From Micromonospora zamorensis (lineage in GTDB: Bacteria; Actinomycetota; Actinomycetes; Mycobacteriales; Micromonosporaceae): a stretch of 64,000 nt of DNA. Positions 42,443 to 52,200 of this stretch are shown in pieces; position 1 is the first letter of the stretch, and each line of letters starts with the position of its first letter. The DNA lies in contig NZ_LT607755.1 of assembly GCF_900090275.1 (NCBI RefSeq), forward strand, positions 4,836,001 to 4,900,000. Direction: 5' to 3'. A program made the translations under genes and the position numbers. The notes beneath the pieces were generated by a model. That model was not told the DNA's origin, did no database searches, and saw only the letters and a list, made by a program, of their open reading frames with translations.

Positions 42443-43093
42443 TCAGGAGTTGACCTGGTGCCGGGCCTGCTGGGCCTGGTCCCTGACGTCGTGCGCGGCC
42501 GACTTCGTGTCGTCCTTGACCGCGTGCACGGCGTCCTGGGCGGTGGACTTCACCGACTGGGCGGCCTGCTGGGCCGGCTCGCGCAGCTCTTCCTTGAGCT
42601 CGTTGGCCACCGCGCCAAGCTTCTCGGTCACCGCACCGCTGTGCTCGCTGACCCGCTCCTTGAGCTGGGTAGCGGCCTGCTGCTCACGGCGAGAGGCCGG
42701 GATCAGCGACGAGGCCAGCCAGCCGACCCCGAACGCGATCAGACCGGCGGCGAGGGGGTTGCCCTGGGACTTCTGCCGGATCACCCGCGGAGCGCTGTGG
42801 GCGGCATCGCTGACACTGGTCGCCGCCGAGTGCGCGGCGTCGCTGACGCTGGAGGCCGCCGACGAGGCGCGGTCACCCACCGAGTGGGCGGCCTGGCCGG
42901 TGCCGTGGCCGAGGTCAGACGCGGTTCCCATGACCTTGTCCCTCACATTCTGCAGAGCGGAACGGGCCCGCTGTTTGCGGTCGTCGACGATGCGGCTCGG
43001 GCTGACCTTGTACGCCAGCGCATCCACATCGGAGCTGAGGCTGTTACGGGTGGCTTCGATCTCGCGGCGGATCTGATCGGGATCGGTGCTCAT
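42443..43093 (-). CDS. DUF3618 domain-containing protein
   Basis: A 216-residue protein: N-terminal DUF3618 (MSTDPDQIRREIEATRNSLSSDVDAL), Ala/Ser/His-rich helical repeats (SVSDAAHSAATSVSDAAHS), one hydrophobic segment (GLIAFGVGWLASSLIP, about 117-132) and a C-terminal amphipathic helical tail like late-embryogenesis or YtxH proteins. Such envelope-associated helices are often stress-induced. Start overlaps the holin-like stop (ATGA). Confidence 0.88.
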   Translation of the reverse strand: MSTDPDQIRREIEATRNSLSSDVDALAYKVSPSRIVDDRKQRARSALQNVRDKVMGTASDLGHGTGQAAHSVGDRASSAASSVSDAAHSAATSVSDAAHSAPRVIRQKSQGNPLAAGLIAFGVGWLASSLIPASRREQQAATQLKERVSEHSGAVTEKLGAVANELKEELREPAQQAAQSVKSTAQDAVHAVKDDTKSAAHDVRDQAQQARHQVNS

Positions 43094-43557
43094 CGGGTGA
43101 CTCCCTCCGGGTGCGGCTTGAGCGCGTCGGGGATCCGCTGCACGCTGTCGTTGGTCTGCTTGAGCCCGCGTACGTGCTGGGCGTTCTGCTTCGCCTTGGA
43201 GTAGAGGACGGCGGCGACCACGGCCCAGATCACGGCCACGATCAGCGCAGCCAGACCGGAGTCCATGACGTTGTCCAGGAACTGCCAGACGGCGATGGAC
43301 ACGAAGAGGGCCACCATGTAGCCGCCGAAGCCGGCACCGCCGAAGAGCCCGGCGGCCTTGCCGGCCTTCTTGCCCTCCTGGCGGATCTCGGCCTTGGCCA
43401 GCTCGACCTCCTGACGCATCAGCGTCGACAGGTCGGTGGTGACCTGACGCATCAGGTCACCCAGCGAGCTGCCCTTCACCTCCGCGGCGGTGTGCGGGGC
43501 ACCCGCGTCGGGGTGGTATCCGGAGTCCAGCCCGGACCCCTGCGTCGGCATGCTCAT
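43090..43557 (-). CDS. Phage holin family-like membrane protein (DUF1469 type)
   Basis: A 155-residue protein: acidic N-terminus, an amphipathic segment LGDLMRQVTTDLSTLMRQEVELAKAEI shortened here to its key pattern LMRQEVELAKAEI, then two membrane segments (about 72-92 and 98-118). The family name comes from profile similarity; no lysis or phage genes surround it and the function is unknown. Middle gene of a three-gene operon with the Pro-rich protein upstream and DUF3618 downstream. Confidence 0.85.
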   Translation of the reverse strand: MSMPTQGSGLDSGYHPDAGAPHTAAEVKGSSLGDLMRQVTTDLSTLMRQEVELAKAEIRQEGKKAGKAAGLFGGAGFGGYMVALFVSIAVWQFLDNVMDSGLAALIVAVIWAVVAAVLYSKAKQNAQHVRGLKQTNDSVQRIPDALKPHPEGVTR

Positions 43558-43588
43558 GCCGTCGCCTCCCTTCGGATGACTCGGCGGG

Positions 43589-44386
43589 TCACGGGCGCGG
43601 GCTGCCGCTGGACGGAACGCCCGGCAGCGGGTCGGTCTGGGTCACCGGAGGCAGCGGCTGTCCGGTGCCGGTCGGCTCGGTGTAGCCACCGGGAGCCGGC
43701 GCGGTGTAACCGCCGGGGGTCGGCTCGGTGTACGTGCTGGGGGTCGGGTCGAGGTAACCGCCCGCCGGGGTGGCGTCCGGCGCCGCGCGGGGTGCCGGCG
43801 GCGGCGTCGGGATCACGGCGGTCTGCTCCGGGTCGTACGCACCGGCGCCCCGGTAGGCCGAGGATCCGTTGCTGGAGTCGTCGCCAGCGGAGGAGATGCT
43901 GCGGGTCAGCCGGCCGGCCAACACGCCGAGAACCGCCGCGCCGACCAGGAAGGTGCCCGGGTTTCGCCGCGCGTAGTCGCGTACCTCGGTGATCATGTCG
44001 CCGGGCTCGCGCTCCTCGAGCCAGCCGGCGACGCCGTGCACCCGGTCGGCGGCCTGGCGGGCCAGCTCGGTCACCGGGCCGGCCTGGCCACCCTGCTCGG
44101 CCATCGAGCGCATCTCGTCGGCCAGCGAACGCAGCCCACCGGCGGCCCGGCGCTGCTGCTCACCGGTCTGGCTGGCGAGCTGGGTGCGAGCCTCGCCGTA
44201 CAGGTTGCGGGCCTGCCGGGCCGCCTCGCGGCCAACCTCGGTGCCCTGCTCCTTGGCGGTCTGGGCGACCGCGCCGCCAGCCTGCGCGGCCTCGGAACCG
44301 ACCTGGCGCGCCTGGTCGCGAACGCCACCGCCGTTCGTCGACTCCTGCCCGTACGTGGAAGACGTAGGTGAAAGATCGTAAGACAT
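43589..44386 (-). CDS. Helical membrane protein with Pro-rich C-terminus
   Basis: A 265-residue protein of unknown function: long Ala/Gln/Arg-rich helical region (residues about 20-125), one membrane segment (FLVGAAVLGVLAGRLT, about 147-162), and a Pro/Gly/Thr tail with GGYTxPxP repeats. Similar proteins precede DUF1469 and DUF3618 genes in actinobacteria. The ATG at 44384-44386 has AAGGGA upstream. First gene of the operon; a SigB-like promoter lies 80 bp upstream. Confidence 0.8.
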   Translation of the reverse strand: MSYDLSPTSSTYGQESTNGGGVRDQARQVGSEAAQAGGAVAQTAKEQGTEVGREAARQARNLYGEARTQLASQTGEQQRRAAGGLRSLADEMRSMAEQGGQAGPVTELARQAADRVHGVAGWLEEREPGDMITEVRDYARRNPGTFLVGAAVLGVLAGRLTRSISSAGDDSSNGSSAYRGAGAYDPEQTAVIPTPPPAPRAAPDATPAGGYLDPTPSTYTEPTPGGYTAPAPGGYTEPTGTGQPLPPVTQTDPLPGVPSSGSPRP

Positions 44387-44465
44387 GATTTCCCTTCCGC
44401 TCAGAATGTCGTCGCGGTTGTGCTGGGGGGATGCGGCTGCGTTGCCGCAGCCGCTGACCATTGAC

Positions 44466-44490
44466 CTACCCTGCGTTTTGGCTTCCATAC
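44466..44490 (-). promoter_or_regulatory. Candidate SigB/SigF-type promoter of the 42443-44386 operon
   Basis: Minus strand GTAT-N15-GGGTAG: same spacing and -10 as the promoter at 41222, with a weaker -35. Confidence 0.5.
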
Positions 44491-44617
44491 CTCTTCGTGC
44501 ATTTCTCTGCGGGACCTGCCGCTCCAACTTCAAAATGGAGGATCGTCGGGCTGCGTCACGTCGCCGCTGCGGACAGTGAGGTTCGCGAGTGCTGGCAGAT
44601 CCATGGAGGGGGCAGCG

Positions 44618-45109
44618 ATGGCACGAGACGCGCGAGGTGGCCGACGGGCCGGCCCCCGACCCCGGGTCCAGCTGGCCGCGTTGGCCGTCGCCGGGGTCTT
44701 CCTGCTGATCGGCGTGCTCGGCTTCATCCCCGGCATCACCACCGACTACGGCGAGCTGAGATTCGCCGGACACCACTCGGACGCCCGGCTGCTGGGGCTG
44801 TTCCAGGTGTCGATCCTGCACAACGCGGTGCACCTGCTCTTCGGGCTGGTCGGCCTGGTGATGGCCCGCAGCATCGCCGGCGCCCGCGTGTTCCTGGCCG
44901 CCGGCGGCGCGATCTACCTCGCCCTCTGGCTGTACGGCCTGGGGATCGAGGCGGTCAACCCGGAGGGCGGGGCGAACATCCTGCCGGTGAACGACGCCGA
45001 CAACTGGCTGCACCTCGCGCTCGGCTTCGGGATGCTCGCGCTCGGGCTGCTGCTGTCGAACCAGGCGGGCACCGGCGGGCGCCTCGACAATCCCGCCGAA
45101 CGGCACTGA
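44618..45109 (+). CDS. DUF4383 domain-containing membrane protein
   Basis: A 163-residue protein with four hydrophobic segments (about 20-37, 63-80, 88-108, 127-147). The pattern LGLFQVSILHNAVHLLFGLVG and DNWLHLALGFGMLALG is typical of DUF4383. Function unknown. I chose the ATG at 44618, which follows GGAGGGGG by five bases, over ATG 44603. Confidence 0.88.
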   Translation: MARDARGGRRAGPRPRVQLAALAVAGVFLLIGVLGFIPGITTDYGELRFAGHHSDARLLGLFQVSILHNAVHLLFGLVGLVMARSIAGARVFLAAGGAIYLALWLYGLGIEAVNPEGGANILPVNDADNWLHLALGFGMLALGLLLSNQAGTGGRLDNPAERH

Positions 45110-45124
45110 CCTGGAGCTTTGGTG

Positions 45125-45151
45125 GTTTCGCCGCCACGCCGGCAGGGGTAA
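45125..45151 (+). promoter_or_regulatory. Candidate SigB/SigF-type promoter of the DUF6766 gene
   Basis: GTTT-N17-GGGTAA, 23 bp upstream of the ATG and partly overlapping the leader; the spacer is at the long end of the accepted range. Confidence 0.45.
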
Positions 45152-45174
45152 TCGACCGCCGAAGGAGGTACGTC

Positions 45175-45834
45175 ATGCCTCGTTGGCTACGCGACAACGG
45201 CCTGGCCGTCGCCATGCTGGGGGCCTTCCTGGTCTTCCTCGTGTTGCAGAGCGTCTTCGGCTGGCAGACCCACAATGAGGAGCTGACCGAGTTCGGTGCC
45301 GCGCCGCTGAGCTGGCCGGCGTACCTGACCAGCGGGCACTTCATCGAGTCGGTCTTCGAGAACTGGGAGTCGGAGTTCCTCCAGATGGGCGGGTACGTGC
45401 TGCTCACCGCGCACCTGGTGCAGCGGGGGTCGGCCGAGTCGAAGCCGGTGGACCAGACCGACCGGCCGGAGGACGACGAGCGCCGGGCCACCCCGCAGTC
45501 ACCCTGGCCGGTGCGTGTCGGCGGTCTGCCGCTGGTGATCTACCGCAACAGCCTCTCCCTCGCGCTGCTGCTGATCTTCGCCGGTTCGTTCGTCGGTCAC
45601 CTGTTCGGTGGCACCGCCGCGTACAACCAGGAGCAGGCGCTACAGAGCGGCGCACCGCCGATCGGGGTGTGGGAGTTCCTCGGCACCAGCGACTTCTGGT
45701 TCCAGTCGATGCAGAACTGGCAGAGCGAGTTCCTCGCGGTCGGTGCGCTGATCCTGCTGAGCATCGTCCTGCGCCAGCACGCCTCACCCGAGTCGAAGCC
45801 GGTGACCGTCGAGCACGCCAGCACCGGCGCCTGA
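45175..45834 (+). CDS. DUF6766 family membrane protein
   Basis: A 219-residue membrane protein with four hydrophobic segments in an internal duplication: both halves carry a NW(E/Q)SEFL motif (FENWESEFLQMGGYVLL and MQNWQSEFLAVGALILL) after a similar helix. Function unknown. AGGAGG precedes the ATG. Follows DUF4383 by 65 bp and ends convergent with the acetyltransferase gene. Confidence 0.85.
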   Translation: MPRWLRDNGLAVAMLGAFLVFLVLQSVFGWQTHNEELTEFGAAPLSWPAYLTSGHFIESVFENWESEFLQMGGYVLLTAHLVQRGSAESKPVDQTDRPEDDERRATPQSPWPVRVGGLPLVIYRNSLSLALLLIFAGSFVGHLFGGTAAYNQEQALQSGAPPIGVWEFLGTSDFWFQSMQNWQSEFLAVGALILLSIVLRQHASPESKPVTVEHASTGA

Positions 45835-45850
45835 CCGGCGACGCGACGCC

Positions 45851-46300
45851 TCAGGCCGCGACCGGCAGCCGCTTGGCGAAACAGACGCTGTACGGGTTGC
45901 TCACGTACTCGCCGTAGACCGGGATCTGCTCGTAGCCACACGAGGTGTACAGCGCGATCGCGGTCGGCAGGTAGGTGCCGGTCTCCAGGCAGACCACCGA
46001 GTGCCCCTGTCGGAACGCGCACTCCTCCAGCGCGGCCACCAACTGGCGGGCGATGCCCCGCCCCCGGTACGCGGGCCGCACGTACATCCGCTTGATCTCG
46101 CCGGTCTCGGCGTCGAGCGACTGGAGCCCTCCGCAGGCGACCGCCCGATCGTTGACCACCACGGCCAGGTAGCGGACGTCGTCGTGCGGCATGAAGACCT
46201 GCCCGTCCAACCCACCGTCGGCCTCGCGCAGCTCACGCTGCTGCGCGACGACGAGGGCGGCGATCTCCGGATCGGTGACAGGCCGGGACTCGATCAGCAT
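45851..46300 (-). CDS. GNAT family N-acetyltransferase
   Basis: A 149-residue acetyl-CoA-dependent transferase. Motif A (KRMYVRPAYRGRGIARQLV) binds CoA, and the C-terminal LETGTYLPTAIALYTSCGYEQIP is typical. The acceptor is unknown. ATG at 46298-46300; an overlapping GTG one codon upstream is equally possible. Confidence 0.88.
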   Translation of the reverse strand: MLIESRPVTDPEIAALVVAQQRELREADGGLDGQVFMPHDDVRYLAVVVNDRAVACGGLQSLDAETGEIKRMYVRPAYRGRGIARQLVAALEECAFRQGHSVVCLETGTYLPTAIALYTSCGYEQIPVYGEYVSNPYSVCFAKRLPVAA

Positions 46301-46316
46301 CACCCCACGCTAGAAC

Positions 46317-46351
46317 GGGTGGATTTCGCGGAGGTTTCCGGAAATCAACCC
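46317..46351 (-). terminator. Terminator of obgE operon
   Basis: GGGTGGATTTC and GAAATCAACCC form an 11-base stem with one mismatch, 20 bases after the obgE stop. Confidence 0.6.
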
Positions 46352-46370
46352 GATCACAGAGCGCAACGAA

Positions 46371-47843
46371 CTACTCGGCGTCGTCCTCGTCGTCGATGTC
46401 GTCGAGGTCGTCGGACGCGTCCGCGCCCACCTCGTCGGCCGACCGCACCCGGCGGGCCTTACGGGCGGCGAGCCGGTCCGCCGCCGAGGCCCGGTTCGAC
46501 TTCTCCTCCAGGCGGACGTCGGTGCCCCGGTTACCGGGCACGAAGTCCACGCCGGCGAACAGCGTCGGCTGCCAGTCGAACTCGCGCGCGCCAATCCGGA
46601 CCAGGTCACCGGGCTGCGCGCCGGCCTTGGCCAGCTTGTCCTCCACCCCGAGCCGGGCCAGCCGGTCGGCCAGGTAGCCGACCGCCTCGTCGTTGTCGAA
46701 GTTGGTCTGCTTGACCCAGCGCTCGGGCCGGACACCGCGCACGGTGAAGGAGCCGTCCGCCTCGGCCGTGATGGTGAAGCCGTCGTCGTCCACGGCCATC
46801 GGACGGATCACGATCCGGGTCGGCTCGGCGGGCGGTGCGGCCTTGCGCTCGGCCTCGACCAGGTCGGCCATCGCGTAGGTCAGCTCCTTGAGCCCCTCCC
46901 GGGTGGCCGCGGACACCTCGAACACCCGGTAGCCGCGCTCCTCCAGGTCGGGGCGCACGATCTCGGCGAGGTCCCGGCCGTCCGGCACGTCGACCTTGTT
47001 CACAGCCACGAGTCGCGGGCGGTCGGTGAGCCCGCCGTACTGGCTCAGCTCCGCCTCGATGGCGTCGATGTCGGCGACCGGGTCACGCCCGGGCTCCAGG
47101 GTCGCCGAGTCGATGACGTGCACCAGCACCGCGCAGCGCTCGATGTGCCGCAGGAACTCCAGGCCCAGGCCCTTGCCGGTCGCCGCACCCGGGATCAGAC
47201 CCGGGACGTCAGCGACGGTGAAGGTGTGGTTGTCCATCCGGACCACACCGAGGTTGGGCACCAGGGTGGTGAACGGGTAGTCGGCGATCTTCGGCTTGGC
47301 CGCGGAGATCACCGAGATCAGCGACGACTTGCCGGCCGACGGGAAACCCACCAGACCCACGTCGGCGACGCTCTTGAGCTCCAGCACGATGTCCAGCTGG
47401 TCGCCGGGCTCGCCCAGCTCGGCGAAGCCCGGAGCCTTGCGCTTGGCGTTGGCCAGCGAGGCGTTGCCCCGCCCGCCGCGCCCACCGCGGGCCACCTCGA
47501 AGGTGGTGCCGGCGCCGACCATGTCGGCCAGCACGGTGCCGTCGGTGGTCTGCACCACGGTGCCGTTGGGCACCTTGAGCACCAGGTTGTGACCGTTGGC
47601 CCCGTCCCGGTTCGACCCGGCGCCGCCCTTGCCGTTGTCGGCCTTGACGTGCGGGTGGAAGTGGAAGTCGAGCAGCGTGGTCACCTGCGGGTCGACCACC
47701 AGCGACACGCTGCCGCCGTGCCCGCCGTTGCCGCCGTCCGGCCCGCCGAAGGGCTTGAACTTCTCGCGGTGGATCGAGGCACAACCGTGCCCGCCATCGC
47801 CGGCCTGCAGATGCAGAACGACCCGGTCAACGAACGTTGCCAC
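46371..47843 (-). CDS. obgE: GTPase ObgE/CgtA
   Basis: Ribosome-associated GTPase for 50S maturation and growth control. The 490-residue protein has the Gly-rich Obg fold ([20 protein letters not shown]; residues 1-160), the G domain ([20 protein letters not shown]) and a C-terminal OCT domain with an acidic tail ([11 protein letters not shown]). The GTG at 47841-47843 has AAGGA eight bases upstream. Downstream of rplU-rpmA as in most bacteria, but a strong terminator intervenes. Confidence 0.97.
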   Translation of the reverse strand: MATFVDRVVLHLQAGDGGHGCASIHREKFKPFGGPDGGNGGHGGSVSLVVDPQVTTLLDFHFHPHVKADNGKGGAGSNRDGANGHNLVLKVPNGTVVQTTDGTVLADMVGAGTTFEVARGGRGGRGNASLANAKRKAPGFAELGEPGDQLDIVLELKSVADVGLVGFPSAGKSSLISVISAAKPKIADYPFTTLVPNLGVVRMDNHTFTVADVPGLIPGAATGKGLGLEFLRHIERCAVLVHVIDSATLEPGRDPVADIDAIEAELSQYGGLTDRPRLVAVNKVDVPDGRDLAEIVRPDLEERGYRVFEVSAATREGLKELTYAMADLVEAERKAAPPAEPTRIVIRPMAVDDDGFTITAEADGSFTVRGVRPERWVKQTNFDNDEAVGYLADRLARLGVEDKLAKAGAQPGDLVRIGAREFDWQPTLFAGVDFVPGNRGTDVRLEEKSNRASAADRLAARKARRVRSADEVGADASDDLDDIDDEDDAE

Positions 47844-47882
47844 GGCGTCAATCCTTCCAGCGAGGTCCAACCCCGCACTTCG

Positions 47883-47930
47883 AAAAAAGCCAAACGGGCC
47901 GGGACCCGTAGGTCCGCGGCCCGCTTGGCT
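47883..47930 (-). terminator. Rho-independent terminator or attenuator between rpmA and obgE
   Basis: On the minus strand an about 20-base stem (AGCCAAGCGGGCC paired with GGCCCGTTTGGCT) is followed by TTTTTT. It should limit obgE expression relative to the ribosomal genes. Confidence 0.88.
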
Positions 47931-47936
47931 CGAGAA

Positions 47937-48191
47937 CTACTGCTGCGGAACGATGCTGACGGTCTTGCGACCGCGCTTGGTGCCGAACAGGACCGCACCG
48001 GCCGACAGCGCGAACAGCGTGTCGTCGCCGCCACGGCCGACCAGGTCACCGGGGTGGAACTTGGTGCCACGCTGCCGGATGAGGATCTCACCGGCGCTGA
48101 CAACCTGACCACCGAAGCGCTTCACGCCGAGTCGCTGGGCCGCGGAGTCACGACCGTTACGCGAGCTGGACGCACCCTTTTTGTGAGCCAT
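47937..48191 (-). CDS. rpmA: 50S ribosomal protein L27
   Basis: Large-subunit protein near the peptidyl-transferase centre. The 84 residues start [20 protein letters not shown] and include the family [19 protein letters not shown]. No Firmicutes-type N-terminal cleavage extension. Eleven bases downstream of rplU. Confidence 0.98.
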   Translation of the reverse strand: MAHKKGASSSRNGRDSAAQRLGVKRFGGQVVSAGEILIRQRGTKFHPGDLVGRGGDDTLFALSAGAVLFGTKRGRKTVSIVPQQ

Positions 48192-48202
48192 TGGAGGACG
48201 AC

Positions 48203-48517
48203 CTACTTCCCGCTGGAGATGCCGGTCACCTTGACCTGGGTCAACGGCTGGCGGTGACCCTGGCGCTTGTGGTAGCCGGTCTTGTTCTTGAACTTGTGGA
48301 TCCGGATCTTCGGGCCCTTGGTGTGCGCGGCGATTTCGCCGGACACCGCGACCTCGGCAAGCTTCGCCGCGTCGGTCACCAGGTCGTCACCGTCGACGAG
48401 GAGCACCGCGGTGAGCTTCACCGCGTCACCGGGGGCACCGGTGAGCTTCTCGACCTCGATCACGTCGCCCTCGGCGACCTTGTACTGCTTGCCGCCGGTC
48501 TTGACGATCGCGTACAT
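48203..48517 (-). CDS. rplU: 50S ribosomal protein L21
   Basis: Large-subunit protein binding 23S rRNA. The 104 residues begin [14 protein letters not shown] and end with the signature [17 protein letters not shown] and TQVKVTGI. First gene of rplU-rpmA; 166 bp separates it from the lipoprotein gene upstream. I looked for an L21 leader but could not identify one. Confidence 0.98.
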   Translation of the reverse strand: MYAIVKTGGKQYKVAEGDVIEVEKLTGAPGDAVKLTAVLLVDGDDLVTDAAKLAEVAVSGEIAAHTKGPKIRIHKFKNKTGYHKRQGHRQPLTQVKVTGISSGK

Positions 48518-48683
48518 CGGAGGCGGACTCCCTGTCGTTGAGGCTGCTGGCGGTCGTCCCCGCAGCGGCTCGCCGGGTAGCAGTGCACGGCGGCGCGGGC
48601 ACACGGGAACTCGGCACACCAAAGGTGGGCCGCAGGCAAGAGTACGCCATTGCCGGCCCCGACCCCAAACCGGCCCGCCCTGG

Positions 48684-49166
48684 TCAGCGCGCGCAGAGCT
48701 GGTCGAGACGCTGCTGGAGCCGGTCCAACTCAGTCTCGTCGATCGACTCGACGTCGACGCTGAGCGCGGCCACCTCGGTGCCGAGGTCCGTGAGCAGAGT
48801 CTTGAGCTGCGGATCCGTGGCCTGTTCCGACTGCTCCCGCAGCTCGGTGCGCCAGCCGTCCAGTGCCGCCTCGGCCCGCCCACGGGCGGCCTCGGCCGTG
48901 CTGCTGTCCCCGGCGCCCACCGCCGCGACCATCTGACCCAGCTCCGCCACGTACGTCCGTACGGCGTTGGTGCTGGCCTGCTGGGCGGCGACGCAGACCT
49001 TCGTGCCGCCGCCCGCCGCAGCACCACTGGCCGGAACACCGCTCGGCCCGGAGGCCGAGCCACCGGTGGTCACGCCGGTCGGACCTGGCCCGACGCTCCC
49101 CGGCCGGTCGGCGGAGCAGCCAGCCAGCACGGTGACCAACGCGGTGACGGCGAGCAGACGACGCAT
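48684..49166 (-). CDS. Putative lipoprotein
   Basis: A 160-residue exported protein with signal peptide and lipobox LAGC (Cys17), a Gly/Ser/Pro linker (residues 20-55), then a predicted helical domain (about 60-160) with two cysteines (KVCVAA and QLCAR) that could pair. Function unknown. AGGAG precedes the ATG at 49164-49166. Placed between rne and rplU. Confidence 0.8.
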   Translation of the reverse strand: MRRLLAVTALVTVLAGCSADRPGSVGPGPTGVTTGGSASGPSGVPASGAAAGGGTKVCVAAQQASTNAVRTYVAELGQMVAAVGAGDSSTAEAARGRAEAALDGWRTELREQSEQATDPQLKTLLTDLGTEVAALSVDVESIDETELDRLQQRLDQLCAR

Positions 49167-49219
49167 CTTCTTCTCCTGACCCGGGACGACCGATCCTGGA
49201 CCGGGGTGGCCGCAACGGC

Positions 49220-49259
49220 GAGGTCCCTCCCCCGGCACATTGCCGGGGAAGGGACCTCG
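49220..49259 (-). terminator. Terminator after rne
   Basis: GAGGTCCCT-C-CCCCGGCA pairs with TGCCGGGG-A-AGGGACCTC across a three-base loop: 17 paired bases and one mismatch, 25 bases after the rne stop. Confidence 0.82.
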
Positions 49260-49283
49260 TCAAACACTTGGCCGGTCAGGCGG

Positions 49284-52200
49284 TCAGGGGCGCGTCCGCC
49301 GGCGGGCGCCACCCCGACGTGAACGGCGTCGGCCGGCGCCACCCTCGGTGGCGTCCTCGTCGCCGTCACCGTCGGCGAGCGCGTCCGGGTCGTCCGCCGC
49401 CGCCAACCGAGCCGACTCCCCCTGCTGGCTGTCGGAGATCGCCGGCGCGGCGGCGGTGTCCGACTCGTAGCGGGACAGGTCGTAGCCCATGGTGTCCTGG
49501 TAGTCGGCGTCCGGTTCGGCGCTGGTGTCGGTGTCGACGACCTCCACGACGGCCCGCTCGGCCGGGGCGTTCTTGCGCGCCCGGCGGCGGGACGAGGTGG
49601 TGGCCTGCTCGGCGGCCGGGGCGGGGGCGGCCACCGCCGAGGCGACCGCCTTGACCTTCTCCCCCGCGCCGGCAGGGCGCGGCTTCTCCGGCACCGGCTC
49701 GGTGTGCATGATGACGCCCCGGCCCTTGCAGCACTCGCAGGTCTCGCTGAACGCCTCCAGCAGGCCCGCGCCGATCCGCTTACGGGTCATCTGCACCAGA
49801 CCGAGCGAGGTGATCTCGGTGACCTGGTGCTTGGTCCGGTCCCGGCCCAGGCACTCGGTGAGTCGGCGCAGCACCAGCTCACGGTTCGACTCCAACACCA
49901 TGTCGATGAAGTCGATCACCACGATGCCGCCGATGTCGCGCAACCGGAGCTGGCGGACGATCTCCTCCGCCGCCTCCAGGTTGTTGCGGGTGACGGTCTC
50001 CTCCAGGTTGCCCCCGGAGCCGGTGTACTTACCGGTGTTGACGTCGACGACAGTCATCGCCTCGGTGCGGTCGATCACCAGCGAGCCACCGGAGGGCAGG
50101 AAGACCTTGCGGTCCAGGCCCTTGATGATCTGCTCGTCGATCCGGTACTCGGCGAAGACGTCGCTCGTCCCGACGTGCCGGCGCACCCGGTCCACCAGGT
50201 CCGGAGAGACATGCGACAGGTACGACTCGACGATGTCGTACGACTGCTCGCCCTCGATCACCAGCTCGCGGAAGTCCTCGTTGAACAGGTCACGGACCAC
50301 GCGGATGACCAGGTCCGGCTCCCCGTAGAGCAGCGCCGGGGCACCACCCTCGGCGGCCTTGGCCTGGATGTCCTCCCACTGCGCCTGGAGCCGCTTGACG
50401 TCACGGGCCAGCTCGTCCTCGGTGGCGCCCTCGGCGGCGGTGCGGACGATGACGCCCGCGCCGTCCGGAACGAGCTTCTTGAGCACGTCGCGCAGCCGCT
50501 TGCGCTCGTTGTCCGGCAGCTTGCGGCTGATCCCGGACGCGTTGCCGTTGGGCACGTAGACCAGGTGCCGGCCGGAGAGCGCGATGTGGCTGGTCAACCG
50601 AGCGCCCTTGTGCCCGATCGGGTCCTTGGTGACCTGGACCAGCACCGAGTCGCCGGAGCGCAGCGCCTGCTCGATCGAGCGGGCCCGCCCCTCCAGGCCG
50701 GACACGTCCCAGTTGACCTCGCCGGCGTACAGCACCGCGTTGCGGCCCCGGCCGACGTCGACGAACGCCGCCTCCATGCTCGGCAGCACGTTCTGCACCT
50801 TGCCCAGGTACACGTTGCCGGCCATGGTGCCGGAGGAGTTACGGGTGACGTAGTGCTCGACCAGCACGCCGTCCTCCAGGACGGCGATCTGGGTACGGTC
50901 GCCGCGCTGGCGGACCGCCATCACGCGATCGACGGCCTCCCGGCGCGCCAGGAACTCCGACTCGCTGAGGATCGGCGGTCGGGTACGCCGCTGCTCCCGG
51001 CCGTCGCGGCGGCGCTGACGCTTGGCCTCCAGGCGGGTCGAGCCGGAGACGCCCTGCACCTCGTCGACGGTCCGGCGCGGCTCGCGGATCTTGACCACGG
51101 TCGGCACACCGTCGTCCGCGGCGCCCTCCGTGTCGCCCGCACCACGGCGACGACGACGCCGGCGACGACGGGTCAGGCCATCGCCGCCCTCGGTCTCCTC
51201 GTCCTCGTCACTCTCGGCCTCGACCTCTGCGGTCTCTTCCTCGTCGGCCTGCGCCGCCTCCTCGGACTCCTCGTCCTCGGCGTCGTCGGCCCCACCCTTG
51301 CCGCGGCCCCGACCCCGGCGACCACGCCGGCGCCGACGGCGCGCGGCGGCGCTGTCCTCGTCGTCCTCATCCGTCTCGGCGGCCTCGTCGGCCTCCTCGA
51401 CCGGCTCCTCCTCGGCCTCGATCGCCTCGACCGGCTCGACCGGCTCGATGTCGCGGCGACCACGCCGGCGGCGGCGGGACGGCTCGGCGGTCTCCTCCAC
51501 AGCCGGCTCCTCGGCGACCGGGGCCGGCTCCACCGGCCGGGTCACCGGCACAGCGTCCGGCTGGGGTGCCATGAACAGCACTGTGGGCGCCGAGAGGGCG
51601 GCCCTCCGACGACGGGTACGCGGCTGCTCCGGCTCGACCTCGGCCGGCTCGATGGGCTCATCGGCCACAGCGGGGACGGCCACACCCGGCGGCACCTCGC
51701 CCGAGCGCTCCTGCGCGCCACTGGTCCAGGCCAGCTCGGCGGCGCTCGCCCTCGGGAGGGTGTCGGTGTCGTTCAGCTCAGCCTCGGCCTCGCGCAGGTC
51801 GGACTCCGCCGGCTCCTCGTCGACAACCGGTTCCTCGGCGACGACCGGTTCCTCGATCGAGGGCTGCTCTTCGACGGCGGCCGGCTGCTCGGTGGCGGGC
51901 GGCTCCTCGACAGCAGCCGGGGTGGCCTTCTTGCGCCTGGTCCGGGTCACCTTGACCGGCGGGACCACCTCGGCCGAGGCCGCCTCCGCGGAGGCGGCGA
52001 CCAACGGCTCCTCGGCGGTGGTCTCGACGGGGGTGGCCTTGCGGCGGCGCCGGGGGGTCTTCGGTGCGACGTCCTGGTCACCGGAGACCGGGGCGAAGAC
52101 CTCCGCCTGCGGCGACTCGACGCTGCCGGACCCACCCGTGGACGCCTCGATCGGCGCGTCGGTCTGCTCCGGCTGATTGAGCGGGGCGGCCCGACGACGG

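Noticed and set aside
43090..43557. Evidence for a prophage from a holin-family gene
   Set aside because: The gene is flanked by DUF3618 and other envelope genes, with no phage structural, integrase or lysis genes. This family is chromosomal in actinobacteria.
48518..48683. L21 autoregulatory leader upstream of rplU
   Set aside because: Some pairing is possible but I could not match a known leader structure, so no feature was called.
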